This document shows, piece after piece, positions 9,170 to 17,965 of a stretch of 64,000 nucleotides of DNA. Under the pieces are notes generated by a model, which was not told where the DNA came from, did not search any database, and was given only the letters and a program-made list of their open reading frames with translations. Each line of letters begins with the position of its first letter. Positions within the stretch are counted from its first letter, which is position 1. Origin of the DNA: JAHRVQ01 sp963976815 (GTDB lineage Bacteria; Pseudomonadota; Gammaproteobacteria; Pseudomonadales; Azotimanducaceae); contig CAXBLU010000005.1 in assembly GCA_963976815.1 (NCBI GenBank), forward strand, positions 124,001 to 188,000, given 5' to 3'. A program made the translations under genes and the position numbers.

Positions 9170-9340
9170 ACCACCGGGGGCCACACCGCGTATCTCCCTA
9201 CTCATTCTCTCCACTCGCTTCTTAGGTCCGAGTTTATTGGCTTGCGAGCTGAACCTGGTCATGGGCCACAGGTTGCCTCATCGCTGACTTGACCCATTAG
9301 CAGCACCCCTTTAGTTTATAGAACCCACGCGGAATTATTC

Positions 9341-11188
9341 ATGCAACCAGCAACGCCAGACGACCAATTCTCCTTCTTTCTAGATGCTAAAGACTGGCAG
9401 ACCCTTCGCTTGCTTGTACCTTTCTTCTCCGAATATAAGGTCAGAATCCTGCTTGCCCTGGGTATTTTGGTTGCCGTTACCGCCGCAACCTTAACTTTGC
9501 CGTTCCTGCTCAAACATATTGTTGACGGTCTTGGCACTGAGCGTGAGCAGTTGATTGCGCTACCACTCGCTCTGGTCGCCGCCTACGTATTTATCAGATT
9601 TATGAGTGTGGCCCTACGAGAACTCACGCTTGCGGTGTATGGCACAGTCACAGTCCGGGCCATGCGCCGGGTCTCGCTTAAGGTTTTGCAGCATCTACAT
9701 GCTCTCGATCTTGATTATCACCTCTCCCGAAGAACCGGCGGTATCACCCGGGACATGGACAGAGGCGTCAGCGCCATAGCTGCACTGTTACGGATTATGA
9801 CTTTCCAGATTCTCAATATGTTTCTTGGCGTAGGTGGTGTTGCCATCGTGCTTTTCACGGTTTATCACTGGTCCTACTCCGCCATTGTGGTGCTCGCAGT
9901 GGTGTTTTATACCTACTATACCGTCAGGGTTACTGCCTGGCGTACGCCCTTTATTCGAGAATCTAACGACGCCAGCTCCAGCGCGAATACCCGGGCAGTC
10001 GACAGCCTGATCAATTACGAGACCGTTAAGTACTTCGGTAACGAACAGCTAGAGGCAGACCGTTACGACTCAGAACTCACCGTGTGGGAAGACGCACGGC
10101 GCAAAAACCGCTACTCCCTTGCGGGTCTAAATGCGGGGCAGTCCTTTTTTGTTCACGCTGGCATGTTTGGCATGATTCTGCTGGCTGCCTGGCAGGTTAT
10201 GCAGGGAGAAATTACCGTCGGTGACCTTGTCGCAATTAATGCCTTTGCCGTACAGGTATTCATGCCCCTCAATCAACTCGGCGGTATCTACCGCGAGTTA
10301 AAACGATGTTTTACCGACGTGGAGAACATGTTCAACATTCTAAACACCCAGGCCGCTATCACTGATCAGCCCGATGCCTTGCCCCTGAAAAACATCAAGG
10401 GTGAAATAAAGCTAGAACAAGTGAATTTTGGTTATACCGAAAACCGCCAGATTTTGAACAACCTGACACTTACCATCAAACCAGGAGAAAAAGTGGCGAT
10501 TGTTGGTCCAAGCGGTGCAGGTAAATCAACCATCGCAAGATTACTATTTCGTTTTTATGATGTAGACGGGGGTTACATTAAGGTAGATGGGCACAATGTT
10601 AAAACCGTTAGCCTCGATGACTTAAGGTCTGCCTTTGGCGTAGTACCGCAGGACGCAACTTTGTTTAACGCATCTTTGTTCGACAACATTCAATATGGCG
10701 ACCCGGGAGCCAGTCGCGAGGCAGTTTTAGATGCAGTGACACTGGCGAACCTCAATGAACTCGTCGAGCGGCTACCGGAGAAGCTCGATACAGTTGTTGG
10801 GGAGCGCGGCTTAAAATTATCCGGCGGAGAGAAGCAGCGAGTCGCGATCGCCCGGGCAATATTAAAGAACCCAACATTTTTGATCTTTGATGAGGCGACC
10901 TCATCTCTGGATTCAGTATCGGAAGCCGCCATCATGCAAGCGATTGATGATGTTAGCGCCAACCATACAACCATTATCATCGCTCACCGTTTAAGTACTA
11001 TTGCACATGCGGACACCATTTTTGTTTTAGAAGATGGCGCTTTATCAGAACAGGGCACCCATCAAAGCCTGTTGGCAAATGGCGGGCTGTATCATGAACT
11101 CTGGCAAACCCAACAGCAGGAATTGCTGCTTCCCGACAATAAACTAGAACTAGAACAGGCACTGGACCTGGCATCCAAAGCCCACTAA
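9341..11188 (+). CDS. Atm1-type ABC exporter (permease-ATPase fusion)
   Basis: The 615-residue half-transporter has an N-terminal six-helix membrane domain and a C-terminal ATPase. Walker A is GPSGAGKST starting at residue 389, the signature LSGGE starts at 493, and Walker B is FLIFDEATSSLD. The membrane domain carries RTGGITRDMDRG and NYETVKYFGNE, which mark the Atm1/ABCB7/HMT1 group that exports glutathione-linked or metal-related compounds. It acts in the inner membrane as a homodimer. The sulfatase that follows begins 11 bases after its stop, so the two may be cotranscribed. Confidence 0.93.
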   Translation: MQPATPDDQFSFFLDAKDWQTLRLLVPFFSEYKVRILLALGILVAVTAATLTLPFLLKHIVDGLGTEREQLIALPLALVAAYVFIRFMSVALRELTLAVYGTVTVRAMRRVSLKVLQHLHALDLDYHLSRRTGGITRDMDRGVSAIAALLRIMTFQILNMFLGVGGVAIVLFTVYHWSYSAIVVLAVVFYTYYTVRVTAWRTPFIRESNDASSSANTRAVDSLINYETVKYFGNEQLEADRYDSELTVWEDARRKNRYSLAGLNAGQSFFVHAGMFGMILLAAWQVMQGEITVGDLVAINAFAVQVFMPLNQLGGIYRELKRCFTDVENMFNILNTQAAITDQPDALPLKNIKGEIKLEQVNFGYTENRQILNNLTLTIKPGEKVAIVGPSGAGKSTIARLLFRFYDVDGGYIKVDGHNVKTVSLDDLRSAFGVVPQDATLFNASLFDNIQYGDPGASREAVLDAVTLANLNELVERLPEKLDTVVGERGLKLSGGEKQRVAIARAILKNPTFLIFDEATSSLDSVSEAAIMQAIDDVSANHTTIIIAHRLSTIAHADTIFVLEDGALSEQGTHQSLLANGGLYHELWQTQQQELLLPDNKLELEQALDLASKAH

Positions 11189-11199
11189 CAGGACCCACA

Positions 11200-12726
11200 A
11201 TGACTCCGGATAAGAACATTTTGTTTATCACTGCAGACCAGTGGCGCGGCGAGTGCTTATCTTTACTTGGGCACAGAGTACAAACCCCAAATCTGGATGC
11301 CCTGGCAAAGGATGGGATGCTCTTTAAAAACCACTATGCCCAGGCAGTGCCATGCGCACCGTCCAGAGCCAGTATTCATACGGGGATGTATCTACAAAAT
11401 CACCGGGCCTGTACCAATGGCACGCCATTGGATGCGAGACACACTAACTGGGCATTAGAAGTACGCAAACACGGTTATGACCCGGTACTATTTGGTTACA
11501 CGGACACCGCCAACGATCCCAGACAATTTGAACCCAACGATCCAATCCTGACTAGTTATGAAGGCCCCCTCCCCGGCATCAACCCCGTCTGCATGATGGG
11601 TACTTTCCCCGATGCCTGGGCGGATTGGCTCAAAGACAGGGGCTATAAGATCCCAGATAACAGTTACATGCTTTATACCAACAAGACCGGTATTGAATAC
11701 GAAAACGGCGGCGAAACCCCCGCCGCTCTATCCATTGCCAAAGAGCATCACGATACCTGGTTTATGGTAGACCAGGTCACCGACTACCTCGATGAATTCC
11801 AAAGGGCTGATCATGGCCAATCATTTTGTGTGCATTTGTCATTACTGCGCCCCCATCCGCCCTGGATTGCCCCTGACCCTTACAACAAACTGTATCCACC
11901 GGAATCGTTAACGGATTACATCCGAGCCGAAACTCGCGACGCAGAATCAGCACAACATCCCTGGCTTGCCCACGAGCTGTCAAAGAAATACTCCAGCGCA
12001 CCCAAGGACCCCAAAAAACTCGCCCGGCTTAAAGCCTCATACTTTGGCTTGATGACTGAGGTTGACGATAACCTGGGCAGGCTGTTTGACTACCTCAAAG
12101 CAAATGATCTGTGGGACAACACGCTGATTGTATTCACCTCTGACCATGGCGAACAAATTGGCGACCACCATCTACTCGGCAAGATGGGCTACTTCGACCA
12201 GTCCTATCACGTACCATTAATTGTACGAAATCCTGATAGCGACGCAGACCAGACCCGGGGCACCCAGTTAACCGGCTTCACAGAGAATATTGATGTCATG
12301 CCCACCATGCTGGACTGGTTAGGCATCAAACAGCCGACCCAATGCGACGGAGCATCATTGTTACCCGTCTTGAAGCAAGGTGACTTCCCCAACAACTGGC
12401 GCGATGCTGCCCATTGGGAGTTTGATTTTAGAAGTGTTGTTAATGGCGAAGAAATGGAACAAAAACTGGGCCTGACATTTAATCAATGCACCCTGAATGT
12501 GATCAGAGACCATAACTACAAATATGTTCACTTCACCAATCTCCCACCACTATTCTTTGATCTAACTAAGGACCCAGAAGAGCTCCATAATCAGGCTCAA
12601 AACCCTGAATACACTGCACTAGTACTGCAATATGCGCAAAAGATGATTAGCTGGCGGATGAATCATGATGAGCGAACCTTGACGGATTTGGCGTTGGAGG
12701 ATGAGGGCGTTGTGACACGAACCTAA
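11200..12726 (+). CDS. Sulfatase family hydrolase, phosphonate-monoesterase-like
   Basis: The 508-residue protein is an alkaline-phosphatase-superfamily hydrolase. C52-A-P-S-R56 is the formylglycine motif, ITADQWRGE is the first metal block and TSDHGEQIGDHHLLGKMG the second. The run LYLQNHRACTNGTPLD and the following HGYDPVLFGYTDT resemble rhizobial phosphonate monoester hydrolase more than classical arylsulfatases; these enzymes are promiscuous toward sulfate, phosphate and phosphonate esters. No signal peptide is seen. It probably shares a transcript with the ABC exporter. Confidence 0.88.
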   Translation: MTPDKNILFITADQWRGECLSLLGHRVQTPNLDALAKDGMLFKNHYAQAVPCAPSRASIHTGMYLQNHRACTNGTPLDARHTNWALEVRKHGYDPVLFGYTDTANDPRQFEPNDPILTSYEGPLPGINPVCMMGTFPDAWADWLKDRGYKIPDNSYMLYTNKTGIEYENGGETPAALSIAKEHHDTWFMVDQVTDYLDEFQRADHGQSFCVHLSLLRPHPPWIAPDPYNKLYPPESLTDYIRAETRDAESAQHPWLAHELSKKYSSAPKDPKKLARLKASYFGLMTEVDDNLGRLFDYLKANDLWDNTLIVFTSDHGEQIGDHHLLGKMGYFDQSYHVPLIVRNPDSDADQTRGTQLTGFTENIDVMPTMLDWLGIKQPTQCDGASLLPVLKQGDFPNNWRDAAHWEFDFRSVVNGEEMEQKLGLTFNQCTLNVIRDHNYKYVHFTNLPPLFFDLTKDPEELHNQAQNPEYTALVLQYAQKMISWRMNHDERTLTDLALEDEGVVTRT

Positions 12727-12746
12727 AAAGGAGTTATTTGCCTCTA

Positions 12747-12779
12747 GCTAAACTATAACTAAATTATAGCTAAACTATA
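12747..12779. repeat. Three tandem 11-bp AT-rich units
   Basis: GCTAAACTATA, ACTAAATTATA and GCTAAACTATA follow one another directly, differing at two positions in the middle copy. They lie between two convergent genes (the sulfatase and the tetR). The 11-base period is close to one helical turn, so curvature or a protein-binding array is possible, as is simple repeat slippage. A GC-containing hairpin (TTGCATG and CATGCAA, 12819-12840) lies further on without a T-run. Confidence 0.6.
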
Positions 12780-12954
12780 GCTCCACATAGACACATCTAG
12801 GGGTCACCATCTTTGATGTTGCATGTGCTGCTGCATGCAAAATAGGATGGGTGAACAAATTATCAGCGCTATTTCCATTACTGAACTTCCAACAATCCTC
12901 AACCCTAGAATCGTGACAATTTGCTCGAATTTATTGGCCGCCGAAATTAGCTGT

Positions 12955-13572
12955 CTATGCCAATTCTTCTAGTTGTAACATTTCGACTGCAGTATCAACC
13001 ACACACACAACCTCATTAACGATATTGCGCCGCCGGTTTTCCATCGCCCAGTCCCTCAGAACCTGCTTATGTCCGCTCCACAGCATGCCTGCGATCAGCA
13101 TCGGGCGCTTATCTTTACTGGCGGACACACCCATATCCGTAGCAATACCAGAGGCGAGTAACGTCTCGTAATTACTATCGACTTCATAGAAGGATGCAGG
13201 TGTTTCCTGCATCGTAAAGCGATTCCGCAGATTCTCCCGGAGGGTTTCTACGCCAATAGATGTTGAAGCCATAATGCTTTGACGAACCCACTCTCTCCAG
13301 AAATCAATCGTTGTTGATCTCTTCTCACCAAAAGCGATTTCAAATTCTTCGAAATGGGATGTGTTGATCGCGACCGAGAGATCGATTTTGGTCGGAAAAT
13401 GACGATAAAGGGTTTGGACATGCATACCCGCCTTGGCGGCAACTTCCTCCATCGTCGTGCAGTTATAACCCTGCTGGAGAAAAATCTTTTCCGCAGCATC
13501 GATGAGCTGGGCATGGGTACGTCTCTTTTTTTGTTCTCTTAGTGGATAGCTTTCTGGCACTGGCGCTTCCAT
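12955..13572 (-). CDS. TetR-family transcriptional regulator
   Basis: The protein of about 205 residues has a typical TetR N-terminal helix-turn-helix (LIDAAEKIFLQQGYNCTTMEEVAAKAGMHVQTLYRHFPTK region) and a helical ligand-binding C-terminal domain. I use the ATG at 13572; two TTG codons at 13596-13591 could extend it by eight residues. It is divergent from the TonB-dependent receptor at 13768 and probably controls it. In the 195 bases between them CTAGTGCAAA (13601-13610) and TTTACACCTAG (13631-13641) form an imperfect inverted pair that might be the operator. Confidence 0.88.
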   Translation of the reverse strand: MEAPVPESYPLREQKKRRTHAQLIDAAEKIFLQQGYNCTTMEEVAAKAGMHVQTLYRHFPTKIDLSVAINTSHFEEFEIAFGEKRSTTIDFWREWVRQSIMASTSIGVETLRENLRNRFTMQETPASFYEVDSNYETLLASGIATDMGVSASKDKRPMLIAGMLWSGHKQVLRDWAMENRRRNIVNEVVCVVDTAVEMLQLEELA

Positions 13573-13767
13573 TTTTCTCTTAATTCTAACCAACAAATGC
13601 CTAGTGCAAAAGCCGTTTCTTGATCTAGTATTTACACCTAGTTAGTGATAGTTTTCTACATTAATGGAGTAATATTATCTTTATATACTTTACTACCTTT
13701 AAACATATTTTCAGGCCGTTTTGCAAGCCTGGAGAAATTAATAAAAATTAGCATTTTGGGGAAAACA

Positions 13768-16617
13768 ATGAGGACACTTTATAGCGCGGCGAAGGTAGCG
13801 ATTGGGTCAATGACCCTCTTACTACCTTATACCGTTTTACAAGCCGCACCTGCACGTCAGATTGAAGAGGTTGTGGTGACCGCAGAAAGAAAAGAATCAT
13901 CGGTACAGGACACATCGATTTCGATCACAGCCTTTACCTCTGAAACACTAGAAGATTTTGGTGTGCGCAATCAGTCAGATCTTCAAAACATGATTCCAGC
14001 AACAACCATTCAGCCCTACGACTCTACAGTACGTGGCGTCGGCCGAAATTTCCGAAACCTGGGTGGGGACCCTGGTGTTGCTACATATATGAATGGCGTC
14101 TACTCGGAAGACCTGTATACCGCCACGATCGGTTCTCTTTGGGATATCGAGCGTATCGAAGTCCTTCGTGGTCCACAGGGTACCTTGTACGGTCGAAATG
14201 CCGTTGGTGGTGCGATTAACTTCCTCTACAAAAAGCCAACGGATGAGTTTGAAGCATCTATCAAGGCAGTGGGCGGCAGCTACGGAACAAAAGATATTTA
14301 CGGCGTAGTTTCTGGCCCAATCGTTCAAGACAGACTTAATGGTCGACTGACTGCATCTAGTCGCGAACATGATGGTTGGGTTGAAGAAAAAGGGCTCGGC
14401 TCAGATCTTGATAGCGGCGACGAAACAAACATAGCCCTTCAACTGGAATGGTTTGTGACCGACAAACTATCGGTAAACGTCCGAACCAATCAGGCTGATG
14501 TAGATCGCGTGATGGGCGGTGCTGATGGCGGTGGTCTGATTGTACTAACCGGCGAAAATATTTACGGTGACCAACAGCGTGATTTCACCAGAACGTCTCA
14601 CTCGCTTCGTGCCGTCGACCCTACCGTTGTGGATCCAACAAATTCTGCCTTTGTGAACCCTGGCCAACAGGTGCTGAACTTCGTCAATCCAACAACGGGC
14701 GGCAACATTCAAGCCCAGTATGTACGACCTGGCGTTGATGAAGCATCATCCGTAATCAACTACGGTCAAGGCTCGACCAACTCGAGCAGTGATTGTGTCT
14801 TCTCTGATCGTGACAATATTGATGGAGATGATCTTTGTGCTTACACCAATGGCTTAAACGAAGAACTCTTCGATCAGAACGGCACTCAGCTTGAGATCAG
14901 CTACGATCTTTCCGACACGATGACATTGAAATATCTATTTGGATACAACGATCTGTTCTACGAACGAACAACTGACGATGATTCAACAGCAAGCCTGATC
15001 GAAGACCGACAGTACTACCTGAATCATGAAGCAGATTACGTCTCACATGAATTCCAACTGTTTTGGGATGTCAGTGACACCTTGTCGTTCACGTCCGGCG
15101 TGTTCTTCTACGATTCTGTGATTAACCAACGTTATGATTTTTATTCATCAACAGGTTCATCAAAATATACTGAGCCAGCTTTCTCAATGGATTCAATTTT
15201 AGCAACGGTAGCTCCGGGTGCCATCCCTGGCAACCCACCGCTAACATTCCTTGCTGGTGCAACTCCTATTGATGTCAACTCTGCTGCAGAAGCCGCACAA
15301 GCAGCCAACGCTCCAACTGGCACCTTTACAGTCGCCACTGGCCCCTGGTTAGGAGACGCTTCTCTAGGCTCTATTCCCGGCGGCCCTGAGACCCTCGGTT
15401 CTGACACCCATGTGTTGAACAAGACTGAGCGAAAAGCCTATGCCATCTACACTCAAGGTGTATGGGACATTACAGAACGCGTAACTTTAACCTTCGGTCT
15501 TCGTTATGCAGAAGATGATATTGAAGGTGAAGAACGCCTTGCGCAGTACGCTGAAAGTACCGCGGTACTAGATGGACTTGCTGCAGCTGGTTTGCCACTT
15601 AGCATTTTGCAAACCAACGTCATCCGTGGCGCAGTTGATCCAGCGACGCTCGGTCTGACTGGCGCTATCCAACCCTGGTTGGGCGGTGTACCCATTGTAT
15701 TTGGTGCCTATCGTGACGTTGAACGCGTCGATAATAAGACAACCTGGCGTTTAAATGTGGACTACAACATCACAGACGACATGCTGATCTACGCCAACGT
15801 CACTACGGGTTATCGATCAGGCGGATTCAACCTCGCCTTCTTTAGTCAGACACCCCAATACGAGCCAGAAGAATTGATTGCATATGAACTGGGTCTAAAG
15901 GGTCAGTACTTCGACGGCACAGTGCAGGCGAATACCTCTGTGTACCTATATGACTACGAAAGCATTCATACAGCAACTGAAGAAGCATGCCCCGCTACGC
16001 CGACGGCACAAAGCATTCAAAGCGCCTGCGCCGTGTCTGAGTCAACCACTTCAGTCCAGGCTGCACCTGGCGCTGAAATCTATGGCTTCGAAGCTGAAGT
16101 ACTGTGGCTGGCAACTGATCGCTTAACGGCGGGCGGTAATGCTTCATACACACACACTGAGTTTACTGAGTCCTTTATTGTTGTCGACGGATCTGATCCA
16201 ACGATTCCTGGCCAGATCTACGACGCCACTAACGAGTTCCAACGTGCCCGTGACGTAAAAGGTCAAAGATTGCCACAGGTTCCCGAATCAAAACTCAGCT
16301 TGTTTGCCGACTATGAAATACCACTGAGCAATAACGGTCGTGTGAATATCCTCGGCAGCTATAGCTATATTTCTGAAGTCTACTTCTCTTCTTTCGAATC
16401 TGAGCTTGACCGTGCACCTGCATACGATCGAATCGACTTGAGAGCAACCTGGACTAGTCCAAGTGAGCAGTTCCAGGTAACGGGTTTTGTCAACAACGTG
16501 ACCGACGAAATTGGTATTCGCCAAATTCTTCAACACGGTGTAGCAGACGGCTACCGTCGTACAGCCCAGGTCACAGAGCCTAGACTCTACGGACTAGAAG
16601 TATCTTACTCAATGTAA
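13768..16617 (+). CDS. TonB-dependent outer-membrane receptor
   Basis: The 949-residue protein from ATG 13768 begins with a signal peptide (MRTLYSAAKVAIGSMTLLL, cleavage likely after VLQAAPA). An EEVVVTAER segment near the mature N-terminus is the usual TonB-interacting region, followed by a plug domain with RIEVLRGPQGTLYGRNAVGGAIN. The C-terminus ends in the aromatic YGLEVSYSM strand of a beta barrel. The frame is open upstream to 13645, but that stretch lacks a signal peptide and GGGG precedes the chosen ATG. The family takes up large organic compounds in sphingomonads and marine gammaproteobacteria; the ligand is unknown. An intrinsic terminator follows. Confidence 0.93.
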   Translation: MRTLYSAAKVAIGSMTLLLPYTVLQAAPARQIEEVVVTAERKESSVQDTSISITAFTSETLEDFGVRNQSDLQNMIPATTIQPYDSTVRGVGRNFRNLGGDPGVATYMNGVYSEDLYTATIGSLWDIERIEVLRGPQGTLYGRNAVGGAINFLYKKPTDEFEASIKAVGGSYGTKDIYGVVSGPIVQDRLNGRLTASSREHDGWVEEKGLGSDLDSGDETNIALQLEWFVTDKLSVNVRTNQADVDRVMGGADGGGLIVLTGENIYGDQQRDFTRTSHSLRAVDPTVVDPTNSAFVNPGQQVLNFVNPTTGGNIQAQYVRPGVDEASSVINYGQGSTNSSSDCVFSDRDNIDGDDLCAYTNGLNEELFDQNGTQLEISYDLSDTMTLKYLFGYNDLFYERTTDDDSTASLIEDRQYYLNHEADYVSHEFQLFWDVSDTLSFTSGVFFYDSVINQRYDFYSSTGSSKYTEPAFSMDSILATVAPGAIPGNPPLTFLAGATPIDVNSAAEAAQAANAPTGTFTVATGPWLGDASLGSIPGGPETLGSDTHVLNKTERKAYAIYTQGVWDITERVTLTFGLRYAEDDIEGEERLAQYAESTAVLDGLAAAGLPLSILQTNVIRGAVDPATLGLTGAIQPWLGGVPIVFGAYRDVERVDNKTTWRLNVDYNITDDMLIYANVTTGYRSGGFNLAFFSQTPQYEPEELIAYELGLKGQYFDGTVQANTSVYLYDYESIHTATEEACPATPTAQSIQSACAVSESTTSVQAAPGAEIYGFEAEVLWLATDRLTAGGNASYTHTEFTESFIVVDGSDPTIPGQIYDATNEFQRARDVKGQRLPQVPESKLSLFADYEIPLSNNGRVNILGSYSYISEVYFSSFESELDRAPAYDRIDLRATWTSPSEQFQVTGFVNNVTDEIGIRQILQHGVADGYRRTAQVTEPRLYGLEVSYSM

Positions 16618-16639
16618 GAGAAGCTACGGTCTAAATTAG

Positions 16640-16669
16640 GTAGCGTTGTTTCGGCAACGCTACTTTTTT
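16640..16669 (+). terminator. Intrinsic terminator of the TonB receptor gene
   Basis: GTAGCGTTG (16640-16648) pairs perfectly with CAACGCTAC (16655-16663) around a six-base loop and is followed by six T. It lies 22 bases after the receptor stop codon. Confidence 0.92.
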
Positions 16670-16695
16670 CAGAACAATCGAAACAACTTTCCTCG

Positions 16696-16773
16696 CGTGT
16701 CACTTGTGATCCAAATTAAGACCCTAACGATCGTTTAACGATTCTGGATCAGATTTGACACGTCTTTTTTTTT
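16696..16773 (+). ncRNA. Possible structured RNA or second terminator ending in T9
   Basis: CGTGTCA (16696-16702) can pair with TGACACG (16756-16762), and inside it GATCC (16708-16712) with GGATC (16746-16750). The centre holds the self-complementary AACGATCGTT. Nine T begin at 16765. Such a structure just after a strong terminator either backs it up or ends a small separate RNA. No convincing promoter is visible upstream. Confidence 0.35.
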
Positions 16774-16795
16774 CATCCCTTTGTTTCTAACTAGT

Positions 16796-16861
16796 TACGT
16801 TCCTTCTACTTACGTTCCTTCCTATTAACGTTCTATCTATGTTCTATCTATGTTCTAAGTG
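16796..16861. repeat. Degenerate tandem repeat in a 497-base intergenic region
   Basis: Units run TACGTTCCTTCTACT, TACGTTCCTTCCTAT, TAACGTTCTATCTA, TGTTCTATCTA and TGTTCTAAGTG, so the unit shortens from 15 to 11 bases. The rest of the region (16618-17114) holds the terminator and structured element noted above, plus GGAGGCGG near 16912 with its complement CCGCCTCC near 16976. I see no protein-coding frame there before the next gene. Confidence 0.55.
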
Positions 16862-17114
16862 CAATATTGGTGCTCCGTTGGACCGGTACTCTATGTACTT
16901 TGCTCCGGTTAGGAGGCGGATTTGATGCCGCTGCTTTCTTATCCCGCCAATGCTCTCAGCAATTCGGTAACCCCCGCCTCCCGCACCAAAATATTAGCGC
17001 GCTGCAGAGGAATCCCGGTGTAAAATACAATTAGAAAACCACTCAGGTATTTCTGCGACCAGTCGTCATCTGGCAGAACCTAAACGGACATAATAATGTC
17101 CAGGGTGTATACAA

Positions 17115-17795
17115 TTGCCAAAACATAAATTCCAACTCTCCATCGATCATTGGACGGAAATACGAGAATTACCAGGATCATGGCCAATAACTCGGCTCAA
17201 AGCTGTTCTCGATATCCTCGAATACGATGACCCCATTAGCGATGACGAGGTAATAGAAATTACCCAGATGCTCCTAGAGGACCTGGGTCCTCGTCGCGCA
17301 GCGGAGGTTGTGCTTGAGGTGGTGTTTGGTAATCAGATGTCCCCAGGTGTTAGACAAAATATTGCTGACGACCTGCAGGAAGTCGAGCCATGGGCACAGC
17401 ATGCAACGGTCAGCCAACAATCAGGCATATTCACCACCCTGGTGCTCCTGCAAAGGGCTATGCCAAGGTTCTTCGGCGAACCCGAGGCCGTGCAGTTTCA
17501 GCTTCAAATCCACACCGCTGCCCCGGAGGCACAGGGCTGGCTCACAGAATCCGTCAACCCAGGACTTGTTATCCGACTCCTCGCGCAGGGGATGGACCCC
17601 GAAGCAACCCTCAACCGATTATATGAAGATGAGATAAAGGGTGACTGGTTTCCAAATGCCCGGGATATTCTCTGGTGCGTCTCAAAGATTGATGCTGATC
17701 ACTATTCCATCATCTCATCTCTTCACTGGATGGCGCCTCTCGAGGACCGGAGCAATTGGGCGGCAACGGCATCCATAGACAGAGTGGCCAGATAG
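17115..17795 (+). CDS. Protein of unknown function
   Basis: The 226-residue acidic soluble protein has no signal peptide or membrane segment and I do not recognise its family. Visible parts are an N-terminal WPITRLKAVLDILEYDDPISDDEVIEI helical stretch, a central helical region and a Trp-rich tail. The only in-frame start near the beginning is TTG at 17115, with a poor ribosome-binding site. It lies 170 bases upstream of the hybrid histidine kinase on the same strand and could share its regulation. Codon use looks like that of its neighbours. Confidence 0.55.
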   Translation: MPKHKFQLSIDHWTEIRELPGSWPITRLKAVLDILEYDDPISDDEVIEITQMLLEDLGPRRAAEVVLEVVFGNQMSPGVRQNIADDLQEVEPWAQHATVSQQSGIFTTLVLLQRAMPRFFGEPEAVQFQLQIHTAAPEAQGWLTESVNPGLVIRLLAQGMDPEATLNRLYEDEIKGDWFPNARDILWCVSKIDADHYSIISSLHWMAPLEDRSNWAATASIDRVAR

Positions 17796-17965
17796 CAACA
17801 AGTGGCGTTGTACGAGCAATCCCATACAGCTATTGTCTAAATCGCCTGATTTTTCAACCGATGGCGCCTCGCTCGACAAACTCCATACGTCCTAATGACA
17901 ACTCTGACTTTAGTATTAGGCGTAACTCTGCCTATACTGACGAATAGCTTCATGCGGACAGGACT

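Noticed and set aside
12819..12840. Hairpin TTGCATG/CATGCAA as a terminator between sulfatase and tetR
   Set aside because: The stem has only 7 pairs with an 8-base loop and no T-run on either strand; not strong enough to list.
16796..16861. Repeats considered as a CRISPR array
   Set aside because: Units are 11-15 bases, degenerate and directly adjacent with no spacers, and no cas gene is present.
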